Shown here: piece by piece, positions 54,094 to 63,911 of the stretch
Layout: every line of letters starts with the position of its first letter
Numbering within the stretch: the first letter of the stretch is position 1
Source: Campylobacter sp. CNRCH_2014_0184h
Lineage (GTDB): Bacteria > Campylobacterota > Campylobacteria > Campylobacterales > Campylobacteraceae
Direction: 5' to 3'
Assembly (NCBI RefSeq): GCF_025772985.1
Contig: NZ_JAKMTB010000001.1
Coordinates: 1-64,000 of the forward strand
Length of the DNA: 64,000 nt
Made by a program: the position numbers and the translations under genes
The notes under the pieces: generated by a model
What the model was told of the DNA's origin: nothing
Seen by the model: the letters and a program-made list of their open reading frames with translations, nothing else
Database searches by the model: none

Positions 54094-56637
54094 TTAGAAG
54101 AGCTTGTTAAAGATTTTATCTATTGCTTGATCTACTTTTTTACCCGTATTTTTAGCACCATCATTAGCATTTCCGCCTATTGTATTAACAATAGAATTTA
54201 CCACACTTTTTGTATCAAGGCTTACTTTAGGATCTTGTGTTGTTCCTTTTATAATGCCTTTAAATTTTGCTCTATCAATAACGATATTAAAAGGAATGTT
54301 TAATTTAGTACTTTTTGTATCAATCTTACCTTTACTGATATTGATATTGCTTCTATCAGCCACTAGGTTTAAATTTAAATCTATAAGATTTTTATTGATA
54401 TTTATTTTAGCTTCACCGTTGCGATATACATCTTGAGTGATATCTTTTTGTAAAAGTAGCATTAAAGCACTTGTGATGAGGTTTTTCTTAAGTTGCCCAT
54501 CGGCTAAGTTCATTAGCACCACACCACTTTCTTTTAAAAGATTATAGTCAATACTTAAATTTGATTTTGCTTGATAATAGTCAGGTAAATCTAAACTTTG
54601 AGCTAAATTTGAAAGATCAGTATTTTGCATTTTAGCGTTAAAAATATTATTTTTTAAAGTTGCATTTAATGAGCCGTTAAATATATTTTTACTATTAATA
54701 CTTGCATCTATTAAAGCATTTTTAAAATCAAATTTTCCTTCAAAATCAGCCTTACCTTTTAAGTTTCTATCGACTAAAAATCCTAACTTAGAAAAATCTT
54801 GTAATGAAATATTATAAGTGCTTACTAGAGCCATTTGATTAAGATCAAATTTTCCTTTTAGTGAGTTAATATTTGCAAATGAACTTAGAGCTTTAGCGTT
54901 AAAATCAATGATTGATTTAGAAATTTTTCCATCAAGATTTATTTTTGCTGAAGTATTCTTTGGAAATTTTTTATCTAAAAGCTTGGATAATTCTACTTCA
55001 TTAAAAGAAGAATTAATAATGGCTTTAAAATCACCATTAATATTGTTAAAATCAAGTGTTTTTAAATCAATGTCAGCATTTACATCTCCATAAGCTAAAA
55101 CTTTTTGTCCTATTAAAGGAAAAAGTTGCTCTAATTTTATATTATCAATTTTCGCTTGCAAACTTTTTCCATTAGATTTTGCATTGATAAGCCCTTGCAT
55201 GATTTTAATATTTGCATCAAGACTTTGAATTTGATTTGCCTTAAGATCAACTTTGGCATCTAAATTTAAAGGTCCATTGAGATCTTGCTTGGTTAAAGGT
55301 TTTAATTTGTTAAGATTATCTACAAAAGCACTAATTTGTGCTTTTAAATCTTTGTTTGTAAGATTATAAGAGCCTTTTAGCTGAGGTATTTTTGCTATGT
55401 TTGAATCAAGCAAAGCTTCATAATCAATCAAAGAATTTTTCGCATTTGCTTTAGCTTGTAGATTAAAAGTTGTTTTTGGAAAATCAAGATTGCTTAGTTT
55501 TTTAAATTCTACAACATTTATATTTGCATTGTTTAACCTAGTATTTAGATTGAAATTTTTAAAATCAAGTCCTTGCGCTTTTAAATCTAAAATTAATTTA
55601 GAATTAATAAAAGCAGGCATAGAGATAGTCTTTAAAAGCTCTGCTACTTCTATATTGGTTGTGTTGATGTTAAGATTATTATTTTCTAAAATAGCTTTTA
55701 AGCTACCACCAAATCCAAGCAAGTTAGCATCTAATTTTTGTAATTGATTGTTTACAAGAAGTAAATTACCTTGAATTTGACTTTTGCCTTGGAGTTTCAT
55801 TTTAGCTAAAGATGAAAATTGATTAAAATCATCTATTTTGATGTCAAAATCACTAGTTAAGCTTTGTTTTGCTATATCATAAATACTTTTTTGTGTATAA
55901 AGTTTGAAGAAGTTACTTAAAATTTCACTTTTAGATATAACTTCATTGTTTTGGAGTAAAGATCTTATCTCGCCTTTTATATAGCTTTGTTTTGGTAGGC
56001 TTAGATTGAAATCTTTTTCAATGAGAGTATTGTTGATAGAACTTGTGTAAAAATTAATCAAAGCATTACCATTTGGTTTTAAATCTTTAGCTTGTATATC
56101 ACTTATAATACTAATTTTTCCTTGAGCATATCTTGGTAAATTAGCAAAATCTAAAATTTGAGCTAAATCTATATTTTTTCCAATAAATTCAAGATTTATA
56201 GGAGAAAAATCAACGATTTTTGCATCTAAGCTAAGATTAGAATCAAATAAAAATCCATTACCTTTTACTGAAAAATCGCTACTTTTACCTACAGCACTAC
56301 CTTTAAATGTAAAATCTTTATCGCTTTTTAAGCCAAGTTCTTGAATATAGTTTTGTTTAAGTCCTAAAAGATAGTTTAAATCAAATCCTAGTCTTAAAGG
56401 CGATATACCACCTTCTATATTAGCAAAAAATTTATCATCAATATTTGCTTTAATGTCAAGTTGCGAAAAACTAATTTTGAAATTTTCAAATTTAACATGC
56501 ATACCGCTTTTTTGAGCAATTATCGTTTCGATTCTTGGCTTTAAAAAAGCATTACCCATACTTGTAAATAATAATGTATATATAGCTAATAATGCCACAC
56601 ACACTACACCTAAAAGAATGTAAAGAATTTTTTTCAT
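54094..56637 (-). CDS. AsmA-like inner-membrane-anchored periplasmic protein
   Basis: 847 aa. An N-terminal membrane anchor (LYILLGVVCVALLAIYTLLF) is followed by a long periplasmic region of repeated beta strands such as SFSQLDIKANIDDKF, GKGNGF-type turns and many N-, D-, K-rich DLKAN/INLDGK units. This matches the AsmA/TamB/YhdP class of bridge-like lipid transporters in layout, with the C-terminal FNIVIDRAKFKGIIKGTTQDP block. The probable role is phospholipid traffic between membranes. C. jejuni has the same gene beside groESL. Its leader holds a 20-bp inverted repeat. Confidence 0.7.
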   Translation of the reverse strand: MKKILYILLGVVCVALLAIYTLLFTSMGNAFLKPRIETIIAQKSGMHVKFENFKISFSQLDIKANIDDKFFANIEGGISPLRLGFDLNYLLGLKQNYIQELGLKSDKDFTFKGSAVGKSSDFSVKGNGFLFDSNLSLDAKIVDFSPINLEFIGKNIDLAQILDFANLPRYAQGKISIISDIQAKDLKPNGNALINFYTSSINNTLIEKDFNLSLPKQSYIKGEIRSLLQNNEVISKSEILSNFFKLYTQKSIYDIAKQSLTSDFDIKIDDFNQFSSLAKMKLQGKSQIQGNLLLVNNQLQKLDANLLGFGGSLKAILENNNLNINTTNIEVAELLKTISMPAFINSKLILDLKAQGLDFKNFNLNTRLNNANINVVEFKKLSNLDFPKTTFNLQAKANAKNSLIDYEALLDSNIAKIPQLKGSYNLTNKDLKAQISAFVDNLNKLKPLTKQDLNGPLNLDAKVDLKANQIQSLDANIKIMQGLINAKSNGKSLQAKIDNIKLEQLFPLIGQKVLAYGDVNADIDLKTLDFNNINGDFKAIINSSFNEVELSKLLDKKFPKNTSAKINLDGKISKSIIDFNAKALSSFANINSLKGKFDLNQMALVSTYNISLQDFSKLGFLVDRNLKGKADFEGKFDFKNALIDASINSKNIFNGSLNATLKNNIFNAKMQNTDLSNLAQSLDLPDYYQAKSNLSIDYNLLKESGVVLMNLADGQLKKNLITSALMLLLQKDITQDVYRNGEAKININKNLIDLNLNLVADRSNINISKGKIDTKSTKLNIPFNIVIDRAKFKGIIKGTTQDPKVSLDTKSVVNSIVNTIGGNANDGAKNTGKKVDQAIDKIFNKLF

Positions 56638-56654
56638 GAGAAACCTTTATAATG

Positions 56655-56701
56655 ATATATCATATAAATTTAGTGATATAGACTAAACTTATATGATATA
56701 T
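56655..56701. repeat. 20-bp inverted repeat with TGATATA direct repeats
   Basis: The arms 56655-56674 and 56682-56701 are complementary except at one position, with a 7-nt loop. On minus-strand RNA the odd position becomes a U-G pair, so the AsmA-like mRNA leader could fold into a full 20-bp hairpin 17 nt before its ATG. TGATATA also occurs at 56653, 56674 and 56694, spaced about two helical turns. Confidence 0.6.
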
Positions 56702-56714
56702 TTTACTTAATTTA

Positions 56715-56743
56715 TTGACAATTAACTTTCTTTAATGTATAAT
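56715..56743 (+). promoter_or_regulatory. groESL promoter, consensus TTGACA-N17-TATAAT
   Basis: TTGACA at 56715-56720 and TATAAT at 56738-56743 with the ideal 17-bp spacing. A full -35 box is unusual in Campylobacter, which suggests high expression held down by the CIRCE operator just downstream. Confidence 0.85.
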
Positions 56744-56744
56744 T

Positions 56745-56771
56745 CTATCACTCAAAAACAAAGAGTGCTAA
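56745..56771 (+). promoter_or_regulatory. CIRCE operator (HrcA binding site)
   Basis: Half-sites ctatcactc and gagtgctaa are separated by exactly 9 nt. The right half is a perfect CIRCE half-site; the left matches TTAGCACTC at 7 of 9 positions. It sits on the expected transcription start, so HrcA binding would block groESL until heat shock. hrcA is not in this window. Confidence 0.85.
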
Positions 56772-56799
56772 AAATGGCACATTTTAGAAAGGATAAAAA

Positions 56800-57060
56800 A
56801 TGAATTTTCAACCTCTAGGAAAGCGCATTTTAGTAAAACGCTTAGAAGAAATGAAAACTACTGCTTCTGGGATTATTATACCAGATAATGCTAAAGAAAA
56901 GCCATTAAATGGTGAAGTTGTTGCAGTAAGCAAAGAAATAGAAGATGTTAAAGTAAATGATAAAGTAATGTTTGCAAAATACGGCGGAACTGAAATAAAA
57001 CTTGATAATGAAGAGTATTTGGTTCTTAATATTGATGATGTTTTAGGGATTATTAAATAA
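56800..57060 (+). CDS. groES: Co-chaperonin GroES
   Basis: 86 aa. [22 protein letters not shown] with the mobile loop ([16 protein letters not shown]) that contacts GroEL. It caps the GroEL chamber. It has an AAAGGAT ribosome site and is followed by groEL 13 nt later. Confidence 0.97.
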   Translation: MNFQPLGKRILVKRLEEMKTTASGIIIPDNAKEKPLNGEVVAVSKEIEDVKVNDKVMFAKYGGTEIKLDNEEYLVLNIDDVLGIIK

Positions 57061-57070
57061 AAAAGGATAA

Positions 57071-58711
<1,641 letters not shown>

Positions 58712-58732
58712 TACCATCTTTTTGTTGCTTTT

Positions 58733-58768
58733 GAGTTGCTTTTTATATAAAGCAACTCACTTTTTTTT
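58733..58768 (+). terminator. Terminator after groESL
   Basis: A perfect 10-bp stem gagttgcttt / aaagcaactc with a 6-nt loop, followed by AC and a run of eight Ts. Confidence 0.92.
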
Positions 58769-58796
58769 ATTTTTCTGCACTGATTTTTATTTTTGT

Positions 58797-58802
58797 TATA
58801 AT
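58797..58802 (+). promoter_or_regulatory. Predicted -10 element for the Nudix gene
   Basis: TATAAT after a T-rich stretch, 26 nt before the ATG at 58828. Confidence 0.6.
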
Positions 58803-58827
58803 AGATGTAAAATTATAAGGATTTTAC

Positions 58828-59397
58828 ATGAAAAACTTACAAGAAGAGCGATTTTCCAACTCAAAATACATTAAACCTAAAAGATATACTTATATAGGCA
58901 AAGATAATAAAAAATATACTTGGGATTTTATAGAAGCATTAGATAGTGTTTCTGTTTTTTTATATCATACTCAAAAAGATTCTTTTGTCTTTGTAAAACA
59001 ATTTAGAATTCCTTTATGGGATTATCAAAAACGTAATAATTTAAAATTAGATGATATGGGATTTAGTATAGAGCTTTGTTCAGGACTTGTTGATAAAAAT
59101 TTGAGTTTAGACGAAATAGCTAAAGAAGAATGCATTGAAGAGCTAGGTTATACTCCTAAGGTTGTAAAAAAAATAGGAGAGTTTTATACAGGTTTTGGTT
59201 CAGGTGTAAGTAGACAGTTTTTATTTTATGCTGAAATTACCGAAGATGATAAAACTGGTCATGGTGGTGGAATTGATGGAGAGGATATTCAAGCAGTATG
59301 GATAAAAAGAAAAAACTTTGAAAAATTTTCTAAAGAAAATCCGATTAAAACTCCTTTGCTTGAATATGCGTATTTGTGGTTTAAAGGTAAGAATTGA
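58828..59397 (+). CDS. Nudix hydrolase, nucleotide-sugar pyrophosphatase type
   Basis: 189 aa. The Nudix helix region reads ELCSGLVDKNLSLDEIAKEE then IEELGY, with the metal-binding EE pair kept but the canonical first Glu replaced by Leu and the Arg by Glu. The GLVDK element is like that of the UDP-sugar/ADP-ribose diphosphatase (NUDT14-like) group, so a sugar nucleotide is the likely substrate. Single-gene unit between groESL and a convergent chemoreceptor gene. Confidence 0.82.
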   Translation: MKNLQEERFSNSKYIKPKRYTYIGKDNKKYTWDFIEALDSVSVFLYHTQKDSFVFVKQFRIPLWDYQKRNNLKLDDMGFSIELCSGLVDKNLSLDEIAKEECIEELGYTPKVVKKIGEFYTGFGSGVSRQFLFYAEITEDDKTGHGGGIDGEDIQAVWIKRKNFEKFSKENPIKTPLLEYAYLWFKGKN

Positions 59398-59407
59398 ATC
59401 TTACCTT

Positions 59408-60535
59408 TTATTTTTCTTCTTTATTTTCAATGTTTGGATCTTTTTCTTCAAGCATTTCTTTAAAGAGTATAAATAAATCTTCAGAGGCTTTTTCAGCATT
59501 TGAGCATTTATCTAGAATTTGATTTTGAACTAATTCATTGCCTGTATTTTCATTATGTGCCAAGGCAACGGCTTGGTTGATATTTTCATGCACCTTTTGG
59601 TGTGGTAAATTTAACTTACCAAAAGCTCTTCCACTAGAAAATCTTTCTTTGCCCACACCTGCAATCCATTTTGCAAGTCTACAACTTAAATGATCAGAGA
59701 GTGCTTTACCTGAAGCATGAATGATTTCATTGTAACCATTTAATTTAAAAGCAACATGATCTAATTTTGCTAAGGAAACAAAAATTTCAGAAGCAATACG
59801 TTTAGCGTGTGAGCTAGTTGAATTTGCATTAGAGATTAATTGAGCAAAATTACTAGAGAATTTTATAATATGTTCATTTGATTCTAATGATACTTTTTCT
59901 ACTTGTTCACTTTGTCCATACATTTCATCTGCATTTTGTTTTAATAGATTAATATTTAATTCTACTTCAGAGGTTGCTTTTTGTGTTTTTTCAGCAAGTT
60001 TTCTAACTTCATCAGCAACAACAGCAAAGCCTCTACCGTGTTCTCCTGCTCTAGCAGCTTCAATTGCGGCATTTAGTGCTAAAAGATTAGTTTGATCAGA
60101 TACATCTTTGATTAAGTTAATAACATTAGTGATTTCATCAACACTGCGGTGTAAATTACCTGCTGTATCTCTTGAGCGATTGGCTGATTCAATAATGCTT
60201 TGAAGTGAAGATATAATTGAATGTGTGATAGAATTTAACTCTTGCATATCTTCCAAAGAAGAATCAGAATACTGAGAAATCATTTCAGCTTTATTTACAT
60301 TTTCTTGCATATCGCCTTGTACATTTGAAATGCCTTTTAACACTCCAGTTAATAACATCTCCAAAAGACGAGTTTCAAGTGCAGTTTTCCCACAATCTTC
60401 TTGAAGTTGCTTTTCGTATTTTTCGATTAATTCTTGTTTTTCTAAAAGAAGTTTTTTGTTTTCTTCTTCTAGTTCTTTGATTTTATTTTGTAAATCTTCA
60501 AAGTCTTGTTTTGATTGACTTTTTTTTCCAAACAT
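59408..60535 (-). CDS. Cytoplasmic chemoreceptor with C-terminal CZB zinc domain
   Basis: 375 aa, no membrane helix. An N-terminal coiled coil (residues 10-48) is followed by a methyl-accepting domain with the CheA/CheW-binding tip [20 protein letters not shown] (158-177). The C-terminal CZB domain has likely zinc ligands H260, C285, H312 and H316 ([15 protein letters not shown]). Helicobacter TlpD has the same layout and senses oxidants or energy state; C. jejuni Tlp6 is the probable counterpart. It lies 33 nt downstream of the YdcH-like gene. Confidence 0.87.
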   Translation of the reverse strand: MFGKKSQSKQDFEDLQNKIKELEEENKKLLLEKQELIEKYEKQLQEDCGKTALETRLLEMLLTGVLKGISNVQGDMQENVNKAEMISQYSDSSLEDMQELNSITHSIISSLQSIIESANRSRDTAGNLHRSVDEITNVINLIKDVSDQTNLLALNAAIEAARAGEHGRGFAVVADEVRKLAEKTQKATSEVELNINLLKQNADEMYGQSEQVEKVSLESNEHIIKFSSNFAQLISNANSTSSHAKRIASEIFVSLAKLDHVAFKLNGYNEIIHASGKALSDHLSCRLAKWIAGVGKERFSSGRAFGKLNLPHQKVHENINQAVALAHNENTGNELVQNQILDKCSNAEKASEDLFILFKEMLEEKDPNIENKEEK

Positions 60536-60568
60536 AGTTTTTCCTTGAAAGTTAAAATTAGAAAGAAA

Positions 60569-60784
60569 TTATTTTTTATAATTTGATAAATAAGTGTTTA
60601 GCTCATCTTTTAATCTTAGTTTTTCTTTTTTAAGATTTGCAATTTCCAAGCTATCTAGATGAATTCTGCCTTCTTCTGCGTCTTTGATTTTGTGATCAAG
60701 TTCATTGTGATCTTCAAACAATTTATCAAAGTGCATGTCTTTACCTTTTAGCTCGGTAATTAAATCTCTAAATTCATGTAGCAT
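60569..60784 (-). CDS. YdcH/DUF465-type small coiled-coil protein
   Basis: 71 aa, highly charged and helical: LFEDHNELDHKIKDAEEG and the conserved LKKEKLRLKDELNTYL ending of DUF465. The function of the family is unclear. It is followed closely by the chemoreceptor gene on the same strand; C. jejuni keeps this pair together. Confidence 0.82.
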   Translation of the reverse strand: MLHEFRDLITELKGKDMHFDKLFEDHNELDHKIKDAEEGRIHLDSLEIANLKKEKLRLKDELNTYLSNYKK

Positions 60785-60831
60785 ATAAGCCTCCTTTTTA
60801 AAATTAATATTCGATTATAGCTTAAAATAAG

Positions 60832-61959
60832 TTAAATATATTTTAACTCATCGGGTTTTTGCTTGTTTTTTATAATCTTTTTGGCTATTTTTATGCTATC
60901 TGCTGTACCTACGATTAATAATTTTGCTCCAGTACCTATTAAAGTATCACCTCTTGGCATAGGTGTGAATTTTTTATTTTCTAAAATTCCTACTATACTT
61001 ACGTTTGCCATATCTCTTAAATGAATTTCTTTTAATCTTTTAAATCTCACCCACGATTCATCAGGAATTTTAACCTCTTCTAAATCAATAGGGCTATTTT
61101 TTTTATAAAGATAATTTTCTAATAAATTTTCCATATCTGGTCTTGCTGACATCGCGCTAAGTCTTTGTGCGACTAATTTTGTAGCAGAAACAATAGAATT
61201 TGCTCCAAGTTTTTTAAGTTTTTCTGTTTCATCTTCGTTGCTTGAACTAGCTAGTATAAAATAAGGATTAATTCTTTGTAGTTCTTTTTCAAATAATCTT
61301 ACTGAGGCAATGATAGCAATATTATCTGCTATGTTATTACTAAGGGTTATTACGCCTTTTGCGCTAGAAAGATTGGTTTTTAAAAAGGCTGTATTAGTAT
61401 GAGGTGCGCTTTCTATATAATAAGGATAATTATATTTTTCAGCAATCTCGCTGAAATTTTCAACTTCATCAACCACAACAAAAGGAATATGATTTTCTCT
61501 AAATTGCTGTGCTAATTCTATGGTAAAATCATTATGGTAGCATATTACAAAATGATTTTTTAATCTTGCAACTTTATGCAGCATTCTTCTTTCCTTGATG
61601 ATTTTAGATAAAACACCTTTTTTTACTATTTCTATTACTAAACCCATACAAAAAGTAAATATTGTAAAAGTTAATAGTACATATACAACAGTAAAAATTC
61701 TACCCGCTGTTGGTATGGGATTAACTTCAGTATAACCCAAAGTGGTAAAAGTCATACCGGCTTGATAAATAGCATCGTTAAGGTTGTAATTACTTGTGAG
61801 CATATAACCAAAAGCCCCAATTAATGTCATAACAACAACAGCAATAAGAGGAATTCTTAAAAATTTAAGTTGCTCATAAAGCTCATCATTGAGATTAATT
61901 GAAGGTTTTGGAGAGGGAGACCAATTGAGGAATTTTTGTAGCTTTTTTAAAAAAGACAT
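60832..61959 (-). CDS. Potassium channel-like protein with degenerate RCK domain
   Basis: 375 aa. Two membrane helices (residues 35-55 and 86-112) flank a pore loop FTTLGYTEVNP (71-81), where the usual filter is TVGYG/TxGYGD. After the pore come an RCK-like domain (from 136) and a TrkA-C-like domain (~290-365). The glycines of the nucleotide-binding motif are absent (FVICYHNDFT, 137-146). The layout is that of MthK-type channels, but ion selectivity and ligand control may differ. It starts 25 nt after rpmB. Odd residues are listed as a finding. Confidence 0.8.
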   Translation of the reverse strand: MSFLKKLQKFLNWSPSPKPSINLNDELYEQLKFLRIPLIAVVVMTLIGAFGYMLTSNYNLNDAIYQAGMTFTTLGYTEVNPIPTAGRIFTVVYVLLTFTIFTFCMGLVIEIVKKGVLSKIIKERRMLHKVARLKNHFVICYHNDFTIELAQQFRENHIPFVVVDEVENFSEIAEKYNYPYYIESAPHTNTAFLKTNLSSAKGVITLSNNIADNIAIIASVRLFEKELQRINPYFILASSSNEDETEKLKKLGANSIVSATKLVAQRLSAMSARPDMENLLENYLYKKNSPIDLEEVKIPDESWVRFKRLKEIHLRDMANVSIVGILENKKFTPMPRGDTLIGTGAKLLIVGTADSIKIAKKIIKNKQKPDELKYI

Positions 61960-61984
61960 AGTAATTCCTCATTTACATTAAGGA

Positions 61985-62179
61985 TTATTTACTACTTTGC
62001 TTTTTAAGTGTTCTTAAAGTTGAAGCAGCAACTCTAACTTTTCTAGTAGTTCCATCTTCTAAAGTAATACGAACTGTTCTTAAATTTGGCAAAAAGCGTC
62101 TTTTTGTTTTATTGTTAGCATGGCTAACATTGTTACCTACCATAGGTCCTTTTCCTGTAATTTGGCAAATTCTTGACAT
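61985..62179 (-). CDS. rpmB: 50S ribosomal protein L28
   Basis: 64 aa. [20 protein letters not shown] followed by [10 protein letters not shown] is the L28 signature; only one of the usual zinc cysteines is retained, so this is the cysteine-poor form. It is transcribed divergently from rpe. Confidence 0.97.
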   Translation of the reverse strand: MSRICQITGKGPMVGNNVSHANNKTKRRFLPNLRTVRITLEDGTTRKVRVAASTLRTLKKQSSK

Positions 62180-62213
62180 AAATTTTCCTTATGAAATAAA
62201 AATAATTTTTAGC

Positions 62214-62219
62214 ATTGTA
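62214..62219 (-). promoter_or_regulatory. Predicted -10 element for rpmB
   Basis: TACAAT on the minus strand, 34 nt before the rpmB ATG. Confidence 0.5.
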
Positions 62220-62245
62220 TCTAAAACAAGCTTAAAAAAATCAAA

Positions 62246-62280
62246 TATTATCAAAAATACATAAAGAAAATTTGATAATA
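62246..62280. repeat. 10-bp inverted repeat between rpmB and rpe
   Basis: Perfect half-sites tattatcaaa and tttgataata, 15 nt apart. The right half ends 2 nt before the likely rpe -10 element (62283-62288), a good place for a repressor or activator. The regulator is unknown. Confidence 0.5.
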
Positions 62281-62282
62281 AG

Positions 62283-62288
62283 TATGAT
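62283..62288 (+). promoter_or_regulatory. Predicted -10 element for rpe
   Basis: TATGAT in an AT-rich region, 34 nt before the ATG; overlapping GATAAAAT is an alternative. Confidence 0.45.
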
Positions 62289-62321
62289 AAAATTATTTTT
62301 TACTTTTATTGGAGATATAAA

Positions 62322-62969
62322 ATGTATGTAGCACCAAGTTTATTGTCTGCAAATTTTTTAAATTTGGAAAATGAGATTAAAGATGTGTGTGAAGCAGGGG
62401 CTGATTTGTTACACATTGATGTGATGGATGGGCATTTTGTACCAAATCTTACTTTTGGTCCTTGTGTGATTGAAAATATTTCAAAAATTACTTCAGTGCC
62501 TTTAGATGTGCATTTAATGGTGCATAATGTTAGTAGTTTTGTAGATTTATTTATCCCAATAAAGCCAAAATTTATTAGTTTTCATTTGGAAGCTGAAAAT
62601 CATCCTATTAGGGTGTGTGAGTATATAAGAAAAAATAGTATTCATCCTGCTATTGTTTTAAATCCACATACTCCAGTTTCAAGTATAGAGCATATTTTAG
62701 AATTTGTAGATATGGTGCTTTTAATGAGTGTTAATCCAGGCTTTGGCGGGCAAAATTTTTTACCTTTAGTGTATGATAAAATTAGACAGTTAAGAGAAAT
62801 GATAGATAGGAAAAATCTTAAAGTTTTTATAGAAGTAGATGGTGGGGTAAATGGTTTAAATGCGCCTGATTTAGATGAAGCAGGAGCTGATATTTTAGTC
62901 GCAGGTAGTTATATCTTTTCCTCGCAAGATAAAAAAACAGCAATCAATTCTTTAAAGCTTGAATTTTGA
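62322..62969 (+). CDS. rpe: Ribulose-phosphate 3-epimerase
   Basis: 215-aa TIM barrel. APSLLSANFLNLENEI, DVMDGHFVPNLTFGP with the metal ligands, VNPGFGGQNF and EVDGGVNGLNAPDL are diagnostic. It interconverts ribulose-5-P and xylulose-5-P in the non-oxidative pentose phosphate pathway. It overlaps dnaQ by 4 nt. Confidence 0.96.
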   Translation: MYVAPSLLSANFLNLENEIKDVCEAGADLLHIDVMDGHFVPNLTFGPCVIENISKITSVPLDVHLMVHNVSSFVDLFIPIKPKFISFHLEAENHPIRVCEYIRKNSIHPAIVLNPHTPVSSIEHILEFVDMVLLMSVNPGFGGQNFLPLVYDKIRQLREMIDRKNLKVFIEVDGGVNGLNAPDLDEAGADILVAGSYIFSSQDKKTAINSLKLEF

Positions 62970-63730
62970 GCCAACAACAAATCGATGATTTAATCATCAA
63001 GCTAAGTAAAGAAAACAAACCTTTTCCTTGGGTTTTAAAAGAACTTGCAAAAATAGAAGAATTAAATCATTATGAGTTTGATTTATATATTTTTGAGCTT
63101 TTAGGACTAGGAGTGAAGCTTAATGCGCAAAATTGCTTGTGCTTAAAAAGTAAAAATACAAAAATAAAAGATGAGATTTTTTGTGTAGTAGATATTGAAA
63201 GCACTGGTGGGATAAAAAGTGGTCAAATTTTAGAAATAGGTGCGGTTAAAATTCAAAATTATAAAGAAATTGATAGATTTGAGAGTTTTATAAAAGTAGA
63301 AAGCATACCTGAAAATATTACAGAATTAACCGGGATTAGTTTAGATATGGTAGAAAATGCACCTTCTTTAAAAACTGTGTTAAATGATTTTAAATTGTTT
63401 TTAAAAGATAGTATTTTTGTAGCACACAATGTGCGTTTTGATTATCATTTTATATCTAAAGCTATGTATGAAAATGATTTTGGGGTGCTTTTAAATAGAA
63501 GATTATGTACTATTGATTTAGCTAAAAAATGCATCGAAAGTCCTAAATATGGTCTTGATGCGCTAAAAGAGTTTTTGTGCATTGAAAGTAAGCATCATAG
63601 AGCCTTAAGTGATGCTTTGGCTGCAAGTGAAATTTTAAAATACTGTCTTAAAAAAATTCCTTTTTATATAAAAACTACCGAAGAATTGTTACATTTTAGC
63701 AAGCAAGCTAAAAATCAAATAAAAAAATAA
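62966..63730 (+). CDS. dnaQ: DEDDh-type 3'-5' exonuclease (DNA polymerase III epsilon-like)
   Basis: 254 aa. An N-terminal extension of ~70 residues precedes the exonuclease domain: ExoI VVDIESTGG (D and E), ExoII HNVRFDYHF and ExoIII HHRALSDALAA. It is the proofreading subunit or a related exonuclease. The start is TTG at 62966 within the last codons of rpe. Confidence 0.87.
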   Translation: MSQQQIDDLIIKLSKENKPFPWVLKELAKIEELNHYEFDLYIFELLGLGVKLNAQNCLCLKSKNTKIKDEIFCVVDIESTGGIKSGQILEIGAVKIQNYKEIDRFESFIKVESIPENITELTGISLDMVENAPSLKTVLNDFKLFLKDSIFVAHNVRFDYHFISKAMYENDFGVLLNRRLCTIDLAKKCIESPKYGLDALKEFLCIESKHHRALSDALAASEILKYCLKKIPFYIKTTEELLHFSKQAKNQIKK

Positions 63731-63765
63731 ACTTTGTTTTGTATTTATTGCTATACTTGCTTTGC

Positions 63766-63857
63766 ATAAATGACGGGAGCTTGTGATACAGGCTGAGAGT
63801 AAGCTAAAAGCTTAGACCGCACCAGAACTAGGTAATGCTAGCGTTGGGATAATTTAT
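63766..63857 (+). promoter_or_regulatory. TPP riboswitch (THI element) controlling thiC
   Basis: The conserved aptamer segments are present in order: cgggagc, ggctgagag, gacc, then accagaactaggtaatgc and tagcgttggga. The closing stem P1 is ataaat (63766-63771) with atttat (63852-63857). It lies 54 nt upstream of thiC. Binding of thiamine pyrophosphate is expected to reduce thiC expression. Confidence 0.95.
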
Positions 63858-63877
63858 CAACTACTCACATACCCTTC

Positions 63878-63907
63878 ATTTATCCAAATTTTATTTTAAG
63901 GATAAAT
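63878..63907 (+). promoter_or_regulatory. Shine-Dalgarno-masking hairpin of thiC
   Basis: atttatcc (63878-63885) is perfectly complementary to ggataaat (63900-63907), which contains part of the thiC ribosome site AAGGA (63898-63902). The loop is 14 nt. The left arm can instead pair with the 5' arm of the riboswitch P1 stem; see the finding. Confidence 0.7.
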
Positions 63908-63911
63908 TTAA

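Noticed and set aside
56715-56771. HspR (HAIR-type) operator at groESL
   Set aside because: No CTTGAGT/ACTCAAG inverted repeat is present; the site fits CIRCE (HrcA) instead.
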